From Muscardinus avellanarius (taxonomy: Eukaryota > Chordata > Mammalia > Rodentia > Gliridae): DNA of 64,000 nt. Shown piece after piece: positions 11,268 through 22,270 of this stretch. Location of the stretch: positions 130,427,650-130,491,649 of the forward strand of contig OY726557.1 of assembly GCA_963383645.1 (NCBI GenBank), written 5' to 3'. The notes below the pieces were generated by a model. It searched no databases. It saw only the letters and a program-made list of their open reading frames with translations, and had not been told where the DNA came from. Within the stretch, counting starts at the first letter, position 1. Each line of letters starts with the position of its first letter. The translations under genes and the position numbers were made by a program.

Positions 11268-11989
11268 AAAAATAAATTTTTTAAAGTATGAAACTGATCT
11301 ACAGATGGACATCCAGATCAAAGGATATGAAAGCCCAAAATAAACCCTTCATAGCTAGTCGAATAATTTCTGACTAGGGTGTTTCCAAGGCTGGGAAGTT
11401 ACTGGTGAATGTGCTAGGAGGTCCCATGTCTGGTGAAAGGCCTGACCTCCTTTCTAAGATCATGTCTTATTCCATGGAACATGAGAGTCCTCATGTCCAC
11501 AAGGAAAGGACAGCCTTTTCAACAAATGGAGCTAGATAAACTATATATCAACTTAAAAACAGTGAAGCCTAGTCCTTTCCTAATACCACATACAAAAAAA
11601 TAAACTCAATATTTGATTAAAGACTGAAGGAGCCTCACAGCCTGGATGCGGCAGCAGCACCATACTGCTGCTGGCAGCGGAGAATTTACCGGACGGCTCC
11701 AGATCAGTGCACTCATCCAGGCTCCAGAGAGGAGGGATGAACAGGGAGCTGAGGTGAGCAGCTGCAGAACAGCCAGGTGTAATTCAGCAGTTTTTTCAGC
11801 GCAAGGAGTGTCTAAAGCTCCCAGGGGCTGGGCTCAGCAAGCCCTCCAGGGACTCAAAGTAGAACTCAAAACCAGAAAAGAAATATGCCAGCCTCACGGC
11901 TGAGGGTGTGGCAGCAGCGCCATATCACCTTCGGTGGCGGCAGTGAGTTCACCAAGTCCGCGACAGCGCACTCAACAACCATTGGCATT

Positions 11990-12835
11990 GGCTACTGTTT
12001 ACTGTCATTTTGTGAAGCAGAGAAACAAAATTTTTGTGTTCATGGTTCCTGATTTCTGACCCCTGCTACTCCACCATCACCCGACCCACACCACTCAAAA
12101 AAGTACTGCTTACCTGTTAACTCTTTTAAATCCCTACTACTAAGATTGGACTATACACAATACCCACAATTAATGGGAAGACAACAGAAGAACAGGCCTG
12201 AAAACTTTGAAAATATGAGAACCAGGAATAGTGGAGAAATGGCAAAAGTTACGAATACTGACCTACAAGAAATGCAAAGCCAGGCGTGGTGGCGCACACT
12301 TGTAATCCCCGCGCTTGTGAGGCGGAGACAGGAGGATCGCGCAGGTTCGAAGCCACCTGCGCTGGCATAAAAGACCCTGTTTCAAAAATATAAAATAGGT
12401 CTGGGAGTGTAGCCCAAAGGTAGAAGGGCTTCCAGGAACCCCAGTACCACCAAAAAAAAAAAAAAAAAGAAATGCAAGAAGGAGAGTTCTGAATCTTGAT
12501 TTACAATATGATGAAAGGATTTAAAACAAGTCTAGAGGAGATGAAAGATGAGTTGGAAACACTAAGAAAGAATCAGAAAGAGGTCTGGGATGAAATGAAA
12601 GAGTCAATAAGTGAAATGAAGACAGCAATAGAAAGAAATTCTGGAAGAATAGATGAAACGGAAAACAGAATATCAATGTTAGAAGACAGTACATCCAAAA
12701 CCGAAAACACAGTCAGTGATATACAGAAATCTTTACAGCCACAAAACCTAAACATCCAGCAAATATGGGATAATATGAAGCATCCTAACTTATGGATAAT
12801 AGGCACTGAAGAAGGGATGGAGGTACAGACCAATG
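11990..12835 (+). pseudogene. Second, divergent L1 ORF1-like segment inside the 5'UTR
   Basis: The segment begins in anonymous sequence (to about 12140). It continues as an ORF1-like N-terminus and coiled coil: MGRQQKNRPENF near 12172, then after a SINE a long heptad-type stretch from 12496. That stretch contains EEMKDELETL, SISEMKTAIERN and ETENRISMLEDS. It then breaks off right after PNLWIIGTEEG, the start of the RRM. The coiled-coil residues differ from the ORF1 at 13197, so it is not a local duplicate. It is ORF1 only, with no ORF2, as in HAL1-type elements, but a chimeric L1 is equally possible. Near-matching strings accattggcat and accaatggcat flank it. Confidence 0.65.
12279..12468 (+). 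mobile_element. B1-dID SINE, young, with target-site duplication
   Basis: Complete short-type dimer splitting the ORF1-like segment. The string aagaaatgcaa occurs on both sides (about 12268 and 12468). It proves the SINE is younger than the L1 complex. Confidence 0.92.
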
Positions 12836-13196
12836 GCATCCACAATGGCAGCAGCAGCGAATTCAGCGAGGCCAGTACAGCTACATCTGCGTACTCAAGA
12901 ACAGTGAGTCAAATTGCGGGCCACAGAGGAGAAATCCCAGTACTGTACTCCCTGGGACTTGACCCAGTGGGGGAGTGGCGGTGGCAGAGATATCACACCA
13001 TAGGAGAACGTGCAACCTGGCACCCCCCACAGTCTAAAGCAGCCTCTATCGACTCTCTGGGTCGGAGACTCTGTGATAAAACCCAGTAAAGGAGTAGTGG
13101 GGTCCGAGATACTACTGACTCGAGATCCAGAACACCTTAAGGGAAGTCATAGTGACCCAAGGGAAGAACCCAGAGAAGGCACAAACATCGGAAATC

Positions 13197-14114
13197 ATGG
13201 GAAAGAGGAATAATACTGGAGCAATTAATGCCCACAACCCCACAACATCAGAACCCGATAAAACAGAAAATCAGAGATTTCTAGAAGATCAAATCAGGAA
13301 AATAACTGTAGAAATAATAGAGGTGCTTTGAAAAGAACTCAGAGAGAGCCAAAAAGAGATAAAGGATGCGATTAATGAAGTAAAGGCCTCAATTCAAAGC
13401 ACAAACAACTGATTAGACCACATGGAGAACAGAATCTCGCTCTTAGAAGATGATCATTCCAAAAATGAACGCATAGTTTCTAATCTAGGAAAAAATATCT
13501 GACAGAAGGAATCTGATATTGAAGAAATATGGGCCCATTTTAAGAGAGCTAACCTAAGAATAATTGGAATAGAGGAGGGAAAAGAAAGTGAAACCAAAGG
13601 GATCAACAATCTCTTCAAGGAAGTAATAGCAGAAAATTTTCCAAACATAGAGCAAGAGGTTGATACACAAGTCCAGGAAACTTATAGAACTCCCTTTAGA
13701 CAGGATCGGAGAAGAGGATCCCCACGCCACATAATTGTCAAAATGACCAATGTGGAAGCCAAGCAGAGAATCTTAAAGGCAACAAAAACAAGGGGCCAAG
13801 TGACATTCAGAGGCAAGCCAATTAGAATCACTCCAGACTTCCCAAACCAAGTCATGAGAGCCAGAAGGGCTTGGAGTAACATATTCCAAACTCTGAAAGA
13901 AAACAACTTCCAGCCAAAAATTTCCTACCCAGCAAAACTTTCTATCAAATTAGATGGAGAAATAAGAAGCTTCCATGACAAACAGAAACTGAAGGAATTT
14001 TTGTCTTCAAAACCAGCACTAGAGAAAATACTCAAAGAGATTAACTACAAAGAAGAAATAGGTAACACACAGCAGAACCAGAGAAACAAGAGTTTCCATC
14101 CAACAGTCAACTAA
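13197..14114 (+). pseudogene. L1 ORF1 (RNA-binding chaperone), decayed
   Basis: The ATG at 13197 and stop at 14112-14114 span 306 codons, the full family length. The start context and first residues (MGKRNNTG) match the first L1's ORF1. There are stops near 13329 and 13410 and a frameshift near 13495. The C-terminal half is open from 13743: QVTFRGKPIRITPDF, RARRAWSNIFQTLKE, NFQPKISYPAKLS. It is better preserved than the ORF1 at 1202, so this L1 is probably younger. Confidence 0.9.
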
Positions 14115-15167
14115 GATTGGTTATCTGTGGAGATTCATTACTTATGTTAGTCTTTTACCTATCTCTAAATGGTATTGTTTGCCTTTATTGTTGTTAATTT
14201 TTAGGATTTCTAGTTGGAATATTAATATACCTTCAGATATAGCATTTGGAAATATTTTATCCCATTCTATTAGTAACTGTTAACTCTGTTTACATTGTCT
14301 TTGGATATACAATATTTTTTTTTTAGGGAGTTTGTATACTCTTCTGTTGCCTGTGCCATTGAAATCATATCCAAGAAATCACTGCCAATTTCAGTGTTGT
14401 GAGGTTTTATGACCCAGATTTTCTCCTAAAAGTTTATAGTCATAAGATTTATATTTAGGTCTTTTATCTATTTTGAGTTAATATTTGTATATGGGATTAG
14501 GTAAGGGTACAATTTTATTCTTTTCCACGTAATTATTATTTTTCAACAATATTTAGTTAAAAGATTATTATTCCCACCACCAAATGTTCGTGGAAACCTT
14601 GTCAAAAATAACTTGACAATATAGGGAAGAATTTAGCTCTAGGCTTTTATTTAACTCCAATGGTTTATATATCTGCCTTTAGAATAGTACTACACTGTTT
14701 CAATTATTGTAGCTTTATATGGTTTGAAATCAGAAAATATATATCTTCTAGCTTTGTTCTTTTTCAAGATCGTTTTGGGTATCTAGAGTCCATATTCCAT
14801 ATTAGGATAGATTTTTTTCTGAAAAACAAATATATAAATATATGATAGTTTCACCTAAAAAATAGAAAAAAATATTCTCTGGTAAGAAAGAACGCAAAAA
14901 GAAATATTGAAATGTTATCTTTAAGTCATCAAAAGCTTGGTATCAGACAAATGAAACTGTTATGTGAGATTATCATTTTTAATTTTGGATAAATTGCTAT
15001 AATACTAGATGTCAACCACTAAGCCAAGCATGGGAGGGAGGGATGGGGAGAGAATGGGGTGGGGATCGGGTGGGGGCTAACTGGGCGATGTGTGCATGTA
15101 TGTCTACAAAAGTATGTATCCCACTATGATGTATGAATACAGTGCACCAATAAAAAAAATTTTATAC
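14115..15167 (+). mobile_element. Chimeric retroposon copy 1: antisense old L1 + L1 3' tail
   Basis: 14115-14830 is the reverse complement of an old L1 ORF2 C-terminal region. The recognisable antisense strings are tttatcccattctattagta, gaggttttatgacccagatt and gttgagttaatatttgtata-like. About 160 bases of unassigned sequence follow (14830-14990). The end is a modern type A L1 3'UTR tail (caccactaagccaagc-like to gtgcaccaataaaaaaaa). From about 14325 onward the whole block recurs, reversed, at 48764-49639, where it has its own 16-base target-site duplication. The chimera was therefore mobilised as one unit. No ORF is open across it. Here it sits between the L1 ORF1 and ORF2 pieces and no duplication is visible. 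Confidence 0.8.
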
Positions 15168-15174
15168 TACAATA

Positions 15175-17737
15175 GACTTGAAAACATGGAGGAAATTGAT
15201 AGATTTCTAAGTACAATTAACCTACCTAAACTCAACCAAGAGGACATAGCAAGCCTAAACCAACCAATAGCAACAAAAGAAATAGAAATGGCAATAAAAA
15301 TTCTTCCACCAAAGAAAAGCCCAGGCCCAGATAGGTTTCCAGCTGAAATTTACAAAACCTTCCGTGAAAAACTAATACCAATACTTCATAACTTGTTCCG
15401 GGAAATTGAAAGAGATGGAATTCTCCCAAATTCCTTCTATGAGGCCAGTATCACATTAATCCCCAAACCAAATAAAGATACCTCAAGAAAGGAAAACTAC
15501 AGACTAATATCCTTAATGAACATAGATGCAAAAATTCTAAACAAAATACTAGTCATACACATTCAAAACTATATCAAGAGAATAATACATCATGACCAAG
15601 TCAGTTTCAACCCAGAAAAACAAGACTGGTTCAACATACACAAATCAATACATGCTATTCACCACATAAATAGAACCAAGAACGAAAACCACATCATCAT
15701 AGCAATAGATGCTAAAAAGCATTCGACAAATTCCAACACGCATTTATGTTAAAAACACTGCAGAAAATTGGGATAGAAGGAACATACCTCAACATCATTA
15801 AGGTAATATACTGTAAACCCAAAACCAACATTATATTGAATGGGGAAAAACTGCAAGAATTTCCTCTAAAATCAGGAACAAGACACTCCTTTTCTATATA
15901 TCTATCACCACTCCTTTTCAATATAGTCCTTGAGACTCTTGCTGCAGCAATAAGACAAGAGAAGGAAATCAAAGAAATTCACATAGGAAGAGAAGAATTA
16001 AAATTATCCTATTTACAGATGACATGATCCTTTACCTGGAAGACCCAAAGAACTCAACCAAAAGACTTCTGAAGCTGATTGACAAATTCAGCAAAGTCGC
16101 AGGTTACAAAATCAACCTAAAGAAATCAGTGGCTTTTCTTTATGCCAACAATGAATCCACAATGAAAGAAACAAAGAAAACAATTCCATTCACTATAACC
16201 TCAAAACCAATAAAAATACCTAGGAATAAACCTAACACAAGATGTAAAAGACCTCTACAACAAAAACTATAAAATATTAAAGAAAGATTGAAGAAGACCT
16301 TGGAAGATGGAAAGATCTCCCGTGCTCATGGATAGGAAGAATAAATATCATCAAAACGGCTATTTTGCCAAAAGTGATCTATAGATTCAATGCAATTCCC
16401 AGTAAAATACCAGCGACATTCTTCACAAACCTAGAAAAATCAATCATGAACTTTATATGGAGAAAGAAAAGACCCAGATATCCAAAGCAATTCTCAGCAA
16501 TAAGAAACATGCAGGAGGCATCACAATCCCAGGCTTCAAATTATACTATAGAGCAATAGTAGTAAAAACAGCATGGTACTGGCACAATAACAGATATACT
16601 GACCAGTGGATTAGAATAGAAGATACAGAAACAAATCCACACATCTTTAGTCAATTAATCTTTGACAAAGGGGCCAAACTCATACGCTGGAGAAAAGACA
16701 GCCTTTTCAACAAATGGTGCTGGGAGAACTGGCTATCCATTTGTAGAAAGATGGAACTAAACCCCTATATCTCACCATGCACAGGAATCAACTCAAGATA
16801 GATCAAAGACTTAGAAATTAGACCTGAGACTGTGAGTTATTAGAGGAGAGCATAGGCTCAACACAACAACATATTGGCACAGGCAGTAACTTGCTCAACA
16901 AAACCTCCAAAGCTCAGGAAATTAAAGCAAGAATTAACAAGTGGGATAGCATCAAACTTAAAAGTTTCTTCTCATCAAAAGAAACCATCAATAACCTAAA
17001 GAGGAACCCTACAAAATGGGAAAAGATAATTACCAGCCACCACTCTGATAGGGGGCTAATATCCAGAATATACAAAGAGCTCAAAAAACTCTTCACCACC
17101 AAAACAAACAACCCAATCAAGAAATGGGCAAATGAACTGAATAGACACTTCACAAAAGAAGAGATACAAAGGGCCAATAGATACATGAAAAGATGTTCTG
17201 CATCACTGGCCATCAGGGAGATAAAAATCAAAACTACACTGAGATTGCATCTAACCCCAGTCAGAGTGGCAAGCATAAAGAAATCAAACAACAACAAATG
17301 CTGGCGAGGATGTGGGGAAAGAGGAACTGTTACACTGTTGGTGGGAATGCAAACTAGTTCAGCCACTATGGAGATCAGTGTGGAGATTTCTAAGAAAGCT
17401 AGGAATAGATCCACCATACGATCCAGCTATACCACTCCTGGGCATCTTTCCAAAGGGGTTGAATTCAGAGAAATACAGCAAAATATGCATACCTATGTTC
17501 ATAGCAGCACAATTCGTAATAGCCAAAATATGGAACCAACCCAGATCTCCATCAACCGATGAATGGATAGCAAAACTGTGGGAAATACACACAATGGAAT
17601 TCTATTCAGCCATAAAGAAGAACAAAATCATACCATTTGCAAGAAGATGGAAAGCCCTGGAGAGTATTATGTTAAGTGAGATCAGCCAAGCACAAAAGGA
17701 GAAGGTATATATGTTCCCTCTAATATGCCCAAACTAG
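15175..17737 (+). pseudogene. L1 ORF2, RT and C-terminal parts, frameshifted
   Basis: The reverse transcriptase begins at 15175-15740 in one open frame ([32 protein letters not shown]). Successive frames then carry 15746-16011, the catalytic FTDD at 16012-16023 (frame change just before it), 16024-16272, 16365-16559, 16457-16801, 16891-17300 and 17312-17737. The C-terminus has a clean [13 protein letters not shown] cysteine motif and ends QKEKVYMFPLICPN. There are at least five frame changes, so it is a pseudogene. Its conservation suggests a relatively recent subfamily. The endonuclease domain is absent. Confidence 0.9.
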
Positions 17738-17996
17738 GAAACACAGAGGATACCAGTGGGACTCCAGATAATGGAGGGGAAATACCAGCAAAGTTTGAAT
17801 GGAAAGATAGGAGAGGAGGAAGGCTGAACTTGATTAATGAGGGTCTACATCTGAACATGTGTAAAATTATGAATATGGCATGGTTAACCTGGACAACCAT
17901 TGGCGGGAGGGGGGAAGGGAAAACGGGGGTGGGGGGGAGAGGGCACCAAATATAGTTTAAATGTATACTACTTATGTTCAATAACAAATTGTTAAA
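17738..17996 (+). other. L1 3'UTR, 'type B' tail
   Basis: About 260 bases with a G-rich run (gggaggggggaagggaaaac then gggggtggggggg) and the end atactacttatgttcaataa. The same 3'UTR is found reversed at 33958-34220. It shares no obvious sequence with the type A tail of the L1 at 330. The G tract may form G-quadruplexes, as reported for other mammalian L1 3'UTRs. Confidence 0.8.
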
Positions 17997-18007
17997 AGAA
18001 CCGTGTT

Positions 18008-18135
18008 TTCATTTCATAAGCGAGGTAACTGAAGCAGAGGCATTGTTTCTGGTCCAGAATTATCCAATTACCCAATGGAAGAGCCAGGACTCCAACCGGA
18101 ATTTCTTCCAGAATACTACAGCTCCTACTAGGGTG
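18008..18135 (-). mobile_element. MIR SINE fossil
   Basis: Antisense MIR core pattern: cattt...ataagcgaggtaactgaa, then agagccaggactccaacc. The same fossil is in the second copy of the block. Confidence 0.65.
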
Positions 18136-18459
18136 TGTTTGTTGTTTGCTTGCTTGCTAATATTTGTTTAATTTTGTGATGGAGGATTGTGGTTTGTTTC
18201 TCCTGAACATCTACTTAATATATTCTCTGACGTGAACTCTTAAAACCTATGTTTAGAGTTACTTCTTGGGCCTTTGCATGCCCATCTTTGTTCAGTGTGA
18301 TCGTAGAAATATTTTAGAGAAGGGTATGGCCTTAATGATGATCAAGCTCTGTTTTCTTGTTTTTCAAAGAAGAAAACTAGGTTCAGGGAAAAAGTAGGTA
18401 AGTAGCCATGTTGCTTCCCCAAATTTATTTCATTAAAGAAATACTAAAGAATTAGATAA

Positions 18460-18645
18460 GCCGGGTATGGTGGCACACTTGTAATCCCAGTATTTGGGAG
18501 GCAGGAGGATCGTGGTTTCGAGGATAGCCTCAGCTACTTAGTGATGCCCTTTGCAACTCAGTGAGACCTTGTTTAAAAATTTAAAAATAGGGCTGGGGGT
18601 GTAGATTGGGGGTAGAATGCTCCTGGGTTTCCATCCCCAGTAATG
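18460..18645 (+). mobile_element. B1-dID SINE (duplicated with its block)
   Basis: Complete dimer (gccgggtatggtggcacact to tccatccccagtaatg). It occupies the same place as the SINE at 26752, so it predates the duplication. Confidence 0.88.
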
Positions 18646-18661
18646 AGAGGGGGGTGGAATG

Positions 18662-18800
<139 letters not shown>

Positions 18801-19048
18801 AGAATTAGCTAAAGTCCGAGTCTGATAATATAAATCTAGTGACATGTTTTGATTTACTCTAATGGTTTAAGGTCTGCTACAGCAAGCCATACCTTTCTCG
18901 AATCCCAGCCTCCAATGTAGATACTCTGACTTGAGAGGGGGTTGCATCCTGATAAACACATCACAAATTGAAGCTATTTGATGTAGGTTGCTTTTACACA
19001 TCTAGTTAAAGATAGTCAAACTTACATTTTTAAAACTGGTTTGTTCTA

Positions 19049-19258
19049 GCCTGGCATGGTGGTACATGCCTATAATCCCAGTACTAGGTAGGTTGAAAGA
19101 GTAGAATCACAGGTTTGAGGCCAACCTCAGCAACTTAGTGAGACCCTCAGTAATCTAATGAAACTCTGTTTCAAAACAAAACATAAAATAAGGCTGGGGG
19201 TGTAATTCAGTGGTATAATTCCCCTATGTTCTATCCCCAGTACCACAAAACAAACAAA
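19049..19258 (+). mobile_element. B1-dID SINE, diverged
   Basis: Complete older dimer: gcctggcatggtggtacatg to ctatccccagtaccac. Confidence 0.85.
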
Positions 19259-19465
19259 CTAAACTGATTTGTCCAAACCCCTGGATATTACAATTTGAGG
19301 CAGAAATAATTTTCTTAGTTCTGATCATACCAGGTGAAGAAGCGTCTCTACCCACCAGTGACTGGATGATTAAAGAGGTCACAGATTTGTTTCATGAGCT
19401 TATCCCATGATAAAAATAAAACATGACTGAAGACTGACTGAAAGGCCATAAAAGGTTCATGGTAG

Positions 19466-19668
19466 ACAGGCGTGGTGGCACATATTTGTAATTCCAATAC
19501 TTCAGAGGGTAAGACAGGAGAATTGCAGGTTCCAGAACAGCCTCAGCAACTTAGCAAAACCCTCAGCAACTTAGACCCTGTTTTAAAACAAAAAAATAAA
19601 ATAGGGCTTGTGGTGTAGCTCAGAGGTAGATTGTCCCTGGGCTCAATCCCTAGTGCCAAAAAAAAGGA
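19466..19668 (+). mobile_element. B1-dID SINE, diverged
   Basis: Complete older dimer: ggcgtggtggcacatatttg to ctcaatccctagtgcc. Confidence 0.85.
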
Positions 19669-20277
19669 GGGGGAGGAGGAGAAGATGACAACACATGGTG
19701 ACAAAGAGCAGCCTCTCCCAGGGTGGCAGGCATCCGGGCTCCACCCTACTGTTCATTGCAAAACTCACGAATGTGAGCAAGTGCCACGCTGAGGCTGGCA
19801 GCTACCTGGGCTTAGAACTGACTTAATCTCCACTTGCTCACACCCATGGGTTTTGAAATGGAAAACAGGTGGAGACTGGATACTTTGCCCTGTCACCATC
19901 TTGTTTTGGGGCAATGTAAAGGATGCTCTCCCAGGCCCTGGGCCTGGCACTTCGGCCTCTAAGATTCCTGGTTCCATTATCCTTTAAATTGAGAGCACAG
20001 CTTACTGACCATTATCCTCTCATTAAGGCCCTTTCACTGCCTTGCAGATCAAAGATCTGCTCAAGGTAATGCCATCTCCTCCAAAGTATCTCTCTCTCTG
20101 GCTTTAAAGAGACCAAAAGCCACACTTGGGATCTCATGACCTGTGGAGCTGCTAGTGCACGGCCTTTGCCTTGCTTTACAACCCAGTACCCACTGTGCAT
20201 CCTGAAAGCCCTCTACAGTGGAATAAGCTGGAGGATCAAGGTCCTCAAGCTTGACTTCCTCCAATCTCACTAAATTC
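19669..20277. other. Non-repetitive sequence, no gene recognised
   Basis: Ordinary-composition sequence with only short open frames on either strand. None resembles a protein I recognise. Confidence 0.5.
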
Positions 20278-20378
20278 CGGAGGGCCTCACTAAGTAGCTG
20301 AGGCTGCCTGGGAACCGTGATCCTCCAGTCTCAGCCTCCCGGATGGTGGGATTACAAGCATGCACCACCACGCCAGGC
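20278..20378 (-). mobile_element. B1-dID SINE left-monomer fragment
   Basis: Minus-strand left monomer (cctcactaagtagctgaggc to caccaccacgccaggc). The ID half is absent. Confidence 0.8.
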
Positions 20379-20597
20379 TCCTGAGAAGCTTTTAATAGGG
20401 CCAGTGCCAGCACTCCACTCCTGATTCCTATCCATAGGTCTGACATAGAGACTGGGCTCAGAGCTTTTAACTTCCTCAGGGACACAATGGACAACTTACA
20501 AGATGCACATCAAGGTCAGTCTCATAGCCCCCCACCTCCCAGATGCTACAAAAGTAAGATTGGCAGCATCTTACTATCAATAAGCAATGCGTTCCTG

Positions 20598-20715
20598 GTA
20601 GGAAGGAAGGGAGCTTCTCTGGGGGCAGGAACTTTGTCTTCTTCCAACACACAATACTTGTCAGATGAGTATGTGGCTGAGTTGTTGAATAAGTGAACGG
20701 AAGAAATGGATGGAC
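20598..20715 (+). mobile_element. L2-like 3' end fossil
   Basis: Follows the L2/MIR3-type ending: 'ctgggggcaggaactttgtc' then 'gttgttgaataagtgaacgg'. Diverged; named from the family pattern. Confidence 0.5.
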
Positions 20716-20939
20716 AAATGAGCAAACTATAGAACTCTCTAAGTTAGCCACCAAGCTTTATCCAGAAAAGCTGGATTCTGGTCTCGGATGGGCTGTTTCT
20801 CGCAAGAGGCTGGTTTTGTCAGGATAAGCAATCAGTCACCACCTTTGTCCCAGACCTCAATCCCTCTCCAGGCCCTGTGATTGTTTTGCATCGTACAGGA
20901 TCACAGCCAGTCAGGGTCCACACGGATTAATCAAGAACT

Positions 20940-21480
20940 CTGCTGAAGCGAACACCTTACGGAGGTCCTGGAAAACCTAGATGTGTCTGAGGAAGAGTCG
21001 GAAGCGCCCAGGTTGCAGTTGGGGCTGGCGATTCTGCCGACTGCAGGAGCTGGGAGGAACCGACCGGGGCGTGGAGGTCCTGCCAGCTGGAGGGCGGGCG
21101 GGGCCGACACCCGGCTGCCTGCCTTGCACCTGCCGGGCCACCCGCTGCGCACTCTGTGTGCGGCGCTGGAAGCGAACTCCGGTGAAGCCACCTCGGAGGC
21201 GCTCGGCTCAGGTCAGACGCCCGCCGCGGGCTGGGAGCTCGGACTCGGGAGAGGGGCTCAAAGGTGGAGCGGACACGCAGCGCCACGGGGGCCAGACGTG
21301 GGAGGGGAGCTGGAGCTGGCAGGGGGCCCGGACCGAGCGGGATGCTCAGGTTTAGAGAGACCCGGGCTAGGAAGGAGCCCTGGCATGGGTAGGGGAGAAG
21401 CGGGAGGATGCCAGAGGGTTCTGGTGTCGCGAAGGCCAACCTGGGAGCTTGCCCTGTCCTCGCCCCCCACCCCCGAATGA
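20940..21480. promoter_or_regulatory. CpG island, candidate promoter
   Basis: This is the only stretch in the window that is both GC-rich and dense in CpG outside mobile elements (gcgggcggggccgacaccc, cgcccgccgcgggctgg). It contains GC-box-like ggcggggc near 21096 and no TATA box. Overlapping frames are open on both strands for up to about 228 codons, which is expected in GC-rich DNA; none looks like a known protein. A splice-donor-like CAG/GTCAG lies at 21211/21212 on the plus strand. It could be the first exon of a gene continuing to the right, a divergent promoter, or an orphan island. Direction is not determined. Confidence 0.55.
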
Positions 21481-21817
21481 ATATTAGGATCCCCAGCCAG
21501 GTGGGAAGGTGCGAAGTCCCTGCCTCCATCCCTCCCGGGGACAGGAGGACACCCCGCCCGCGGTGATGGCTCCAATGCCCAGCCATTCCGCTGTTCTGGT
21601 TCCCCGACTTTCGCTCCTTGTTAGCTCCGACCCACACATACATGAACCAGAAACTTCCCTCAGGAAAGTTTGGGGTCTACTGATAAAGTCCCTGGAGCTA
21701 TTACTTAACTTTCTAGAGCGAAGGGTAAGTTTACCCTGCTGTTACAACGCTTCTCAACTGTAGGTAAGAGAAATGAAGCCATTACCGCATCATTTACAAA
21801 GAGAAACTTACGTGGAC

Positions 21818-21820
<3 letters not shown>
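21481..21820. other. Non-repetitive sequence right of the CpG island
   Basis: No repeat or coding exon recognised. It could be first-intron sequence if the island drives a plus-strand gene. Confidence 0.4.
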
Positions 21821-21850
<30 letters not shown>

Positions 21851-22270
21851 TACTGGGGACTAAACCCAGGAACATTCTACCGCCGAGCTACCCCCTCAGC
21901 CCGATTTTTTATTTATTTATTTTCCCCAGTATTGGGGATGGAACCCAGGGGCATTGTACCTCCAAGCTACACCCCCACCCCTATTTTTAGTCTTTATTTA
22001 TTTATTTATTTTGGTGGTACTGGGGATGGAATCCAGGGGCCTTCTACATCTGGGCTACACTACCAGACCTATTTTATATTTTATTTGGAAACAGGGTCTC
22101 TTAAGCCAGCTGAGGCTGGCTTTGAATCTGCGCAATCCTCCTGTCTCGGCCTCCCAAGCGCAGGGATTACAAGCATGTACCATCATGCCCGGCTAAGTCA
22201 TGCCCGCTTAGTCGTGTATTTTTGAAACAGGGTCTCACTGAGTTAGTTGTAAAGGGCCTCACTAAGTAGG
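21821..22270 (-). mobile_element. Three nested B1-dID SINEs
   Basis: After a (TG)n run (21821-21849) come two minus-strand ID halves (21848-21905 and 21929-21985). A complete young dimer follows at 22014-22193 (ends accatcatgcccggc). Then comes part of an outer left monomer (22218-22270). At least three insertions into each other's linkers. Confidence 0.8.

Larger units (their letters stand above)
7603..11630 (+). mobile_element. Old L1 ORF2 remnant broken by SINEs
   Basis: Fragments in order follow an old L1 ORF2. 7603-7750 is the pre-RT region. 9115-9445 is RT fingers and palm, with ccaattgatgcagaaaagtc encoding the IDAEKA-type motif. 9740-10157 and 10241-10438 are post-RT. 10798-10938 and 11280-11630 are C-terminal. 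Every gap is a SINE or microsatellite. No frame is open for more than a few dozen codons. The remnant is cut at 11630 by the younger L1 complex. Confidence 0.7.
11631..14114 (+). mobile_element. L1 5' half: 5'UTR plus ORF1, rearranged
   Basis: L1 5'UTR (11631-11990 and 12836-13196) and ORF1 (13197-14114). The two 5'UTR parts align to consecutive parts of the first L1's 5'UTR. Here they are separated by about 850 bases of a second ORF1-like sequence and overlap by about 50 bases at the break. The expected ORF2 does not follow at 14115. Instead a chimeric retroposon lies there, and L1 sequence resumes at about 15170, 1.3 kb further into the element. The block inserted into the old L1 remnant on its left. 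Confidence 0.82.
15168..17996 (+). mobile_element. L1 3' half (RT, C-terminus, 'type B' 3'UTR)
   Basis: L1 sequence resumes in ORF2 just before the reverse transcriptase (ENMEEIDRF) and runs to the 3' terminus. The 3'UTR (17738-17996) has a G-rich tract near 17900-17940 and ends gttcaataacaaattgttaa plus aagaa. It carries no poly(A). Instead a duplicated genomic block follows immediately. It may be the 3' part of the L1 whose 5' half lies at 11631-14114, or a separate 5'-truncated copy. Confidence 0.85.

Noticed and set aside
12496..13089. 197-codon open frame as a possible real gene
   Set aside because: The first two thirds are an L1 ORF1 coiled coil and the rest is L1 5'UTR; it ends where the repeat structure dictates.
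15090..15752. 220-codon open frame as an intact reverse-transcriptase gene
   Set aside because: Its first ~25 codons are L1 3'UTR tail of the chimeric retroposon read by chance into ORF2. The frame breaks before the catalytic Asp pair.
20957..21643. Long overlapping open frames (up to 228 codons) in the CpG island on both strands
   Set aside because: GC-rich DNA has few stop codons. No recognisable protein family, no consistent strand.
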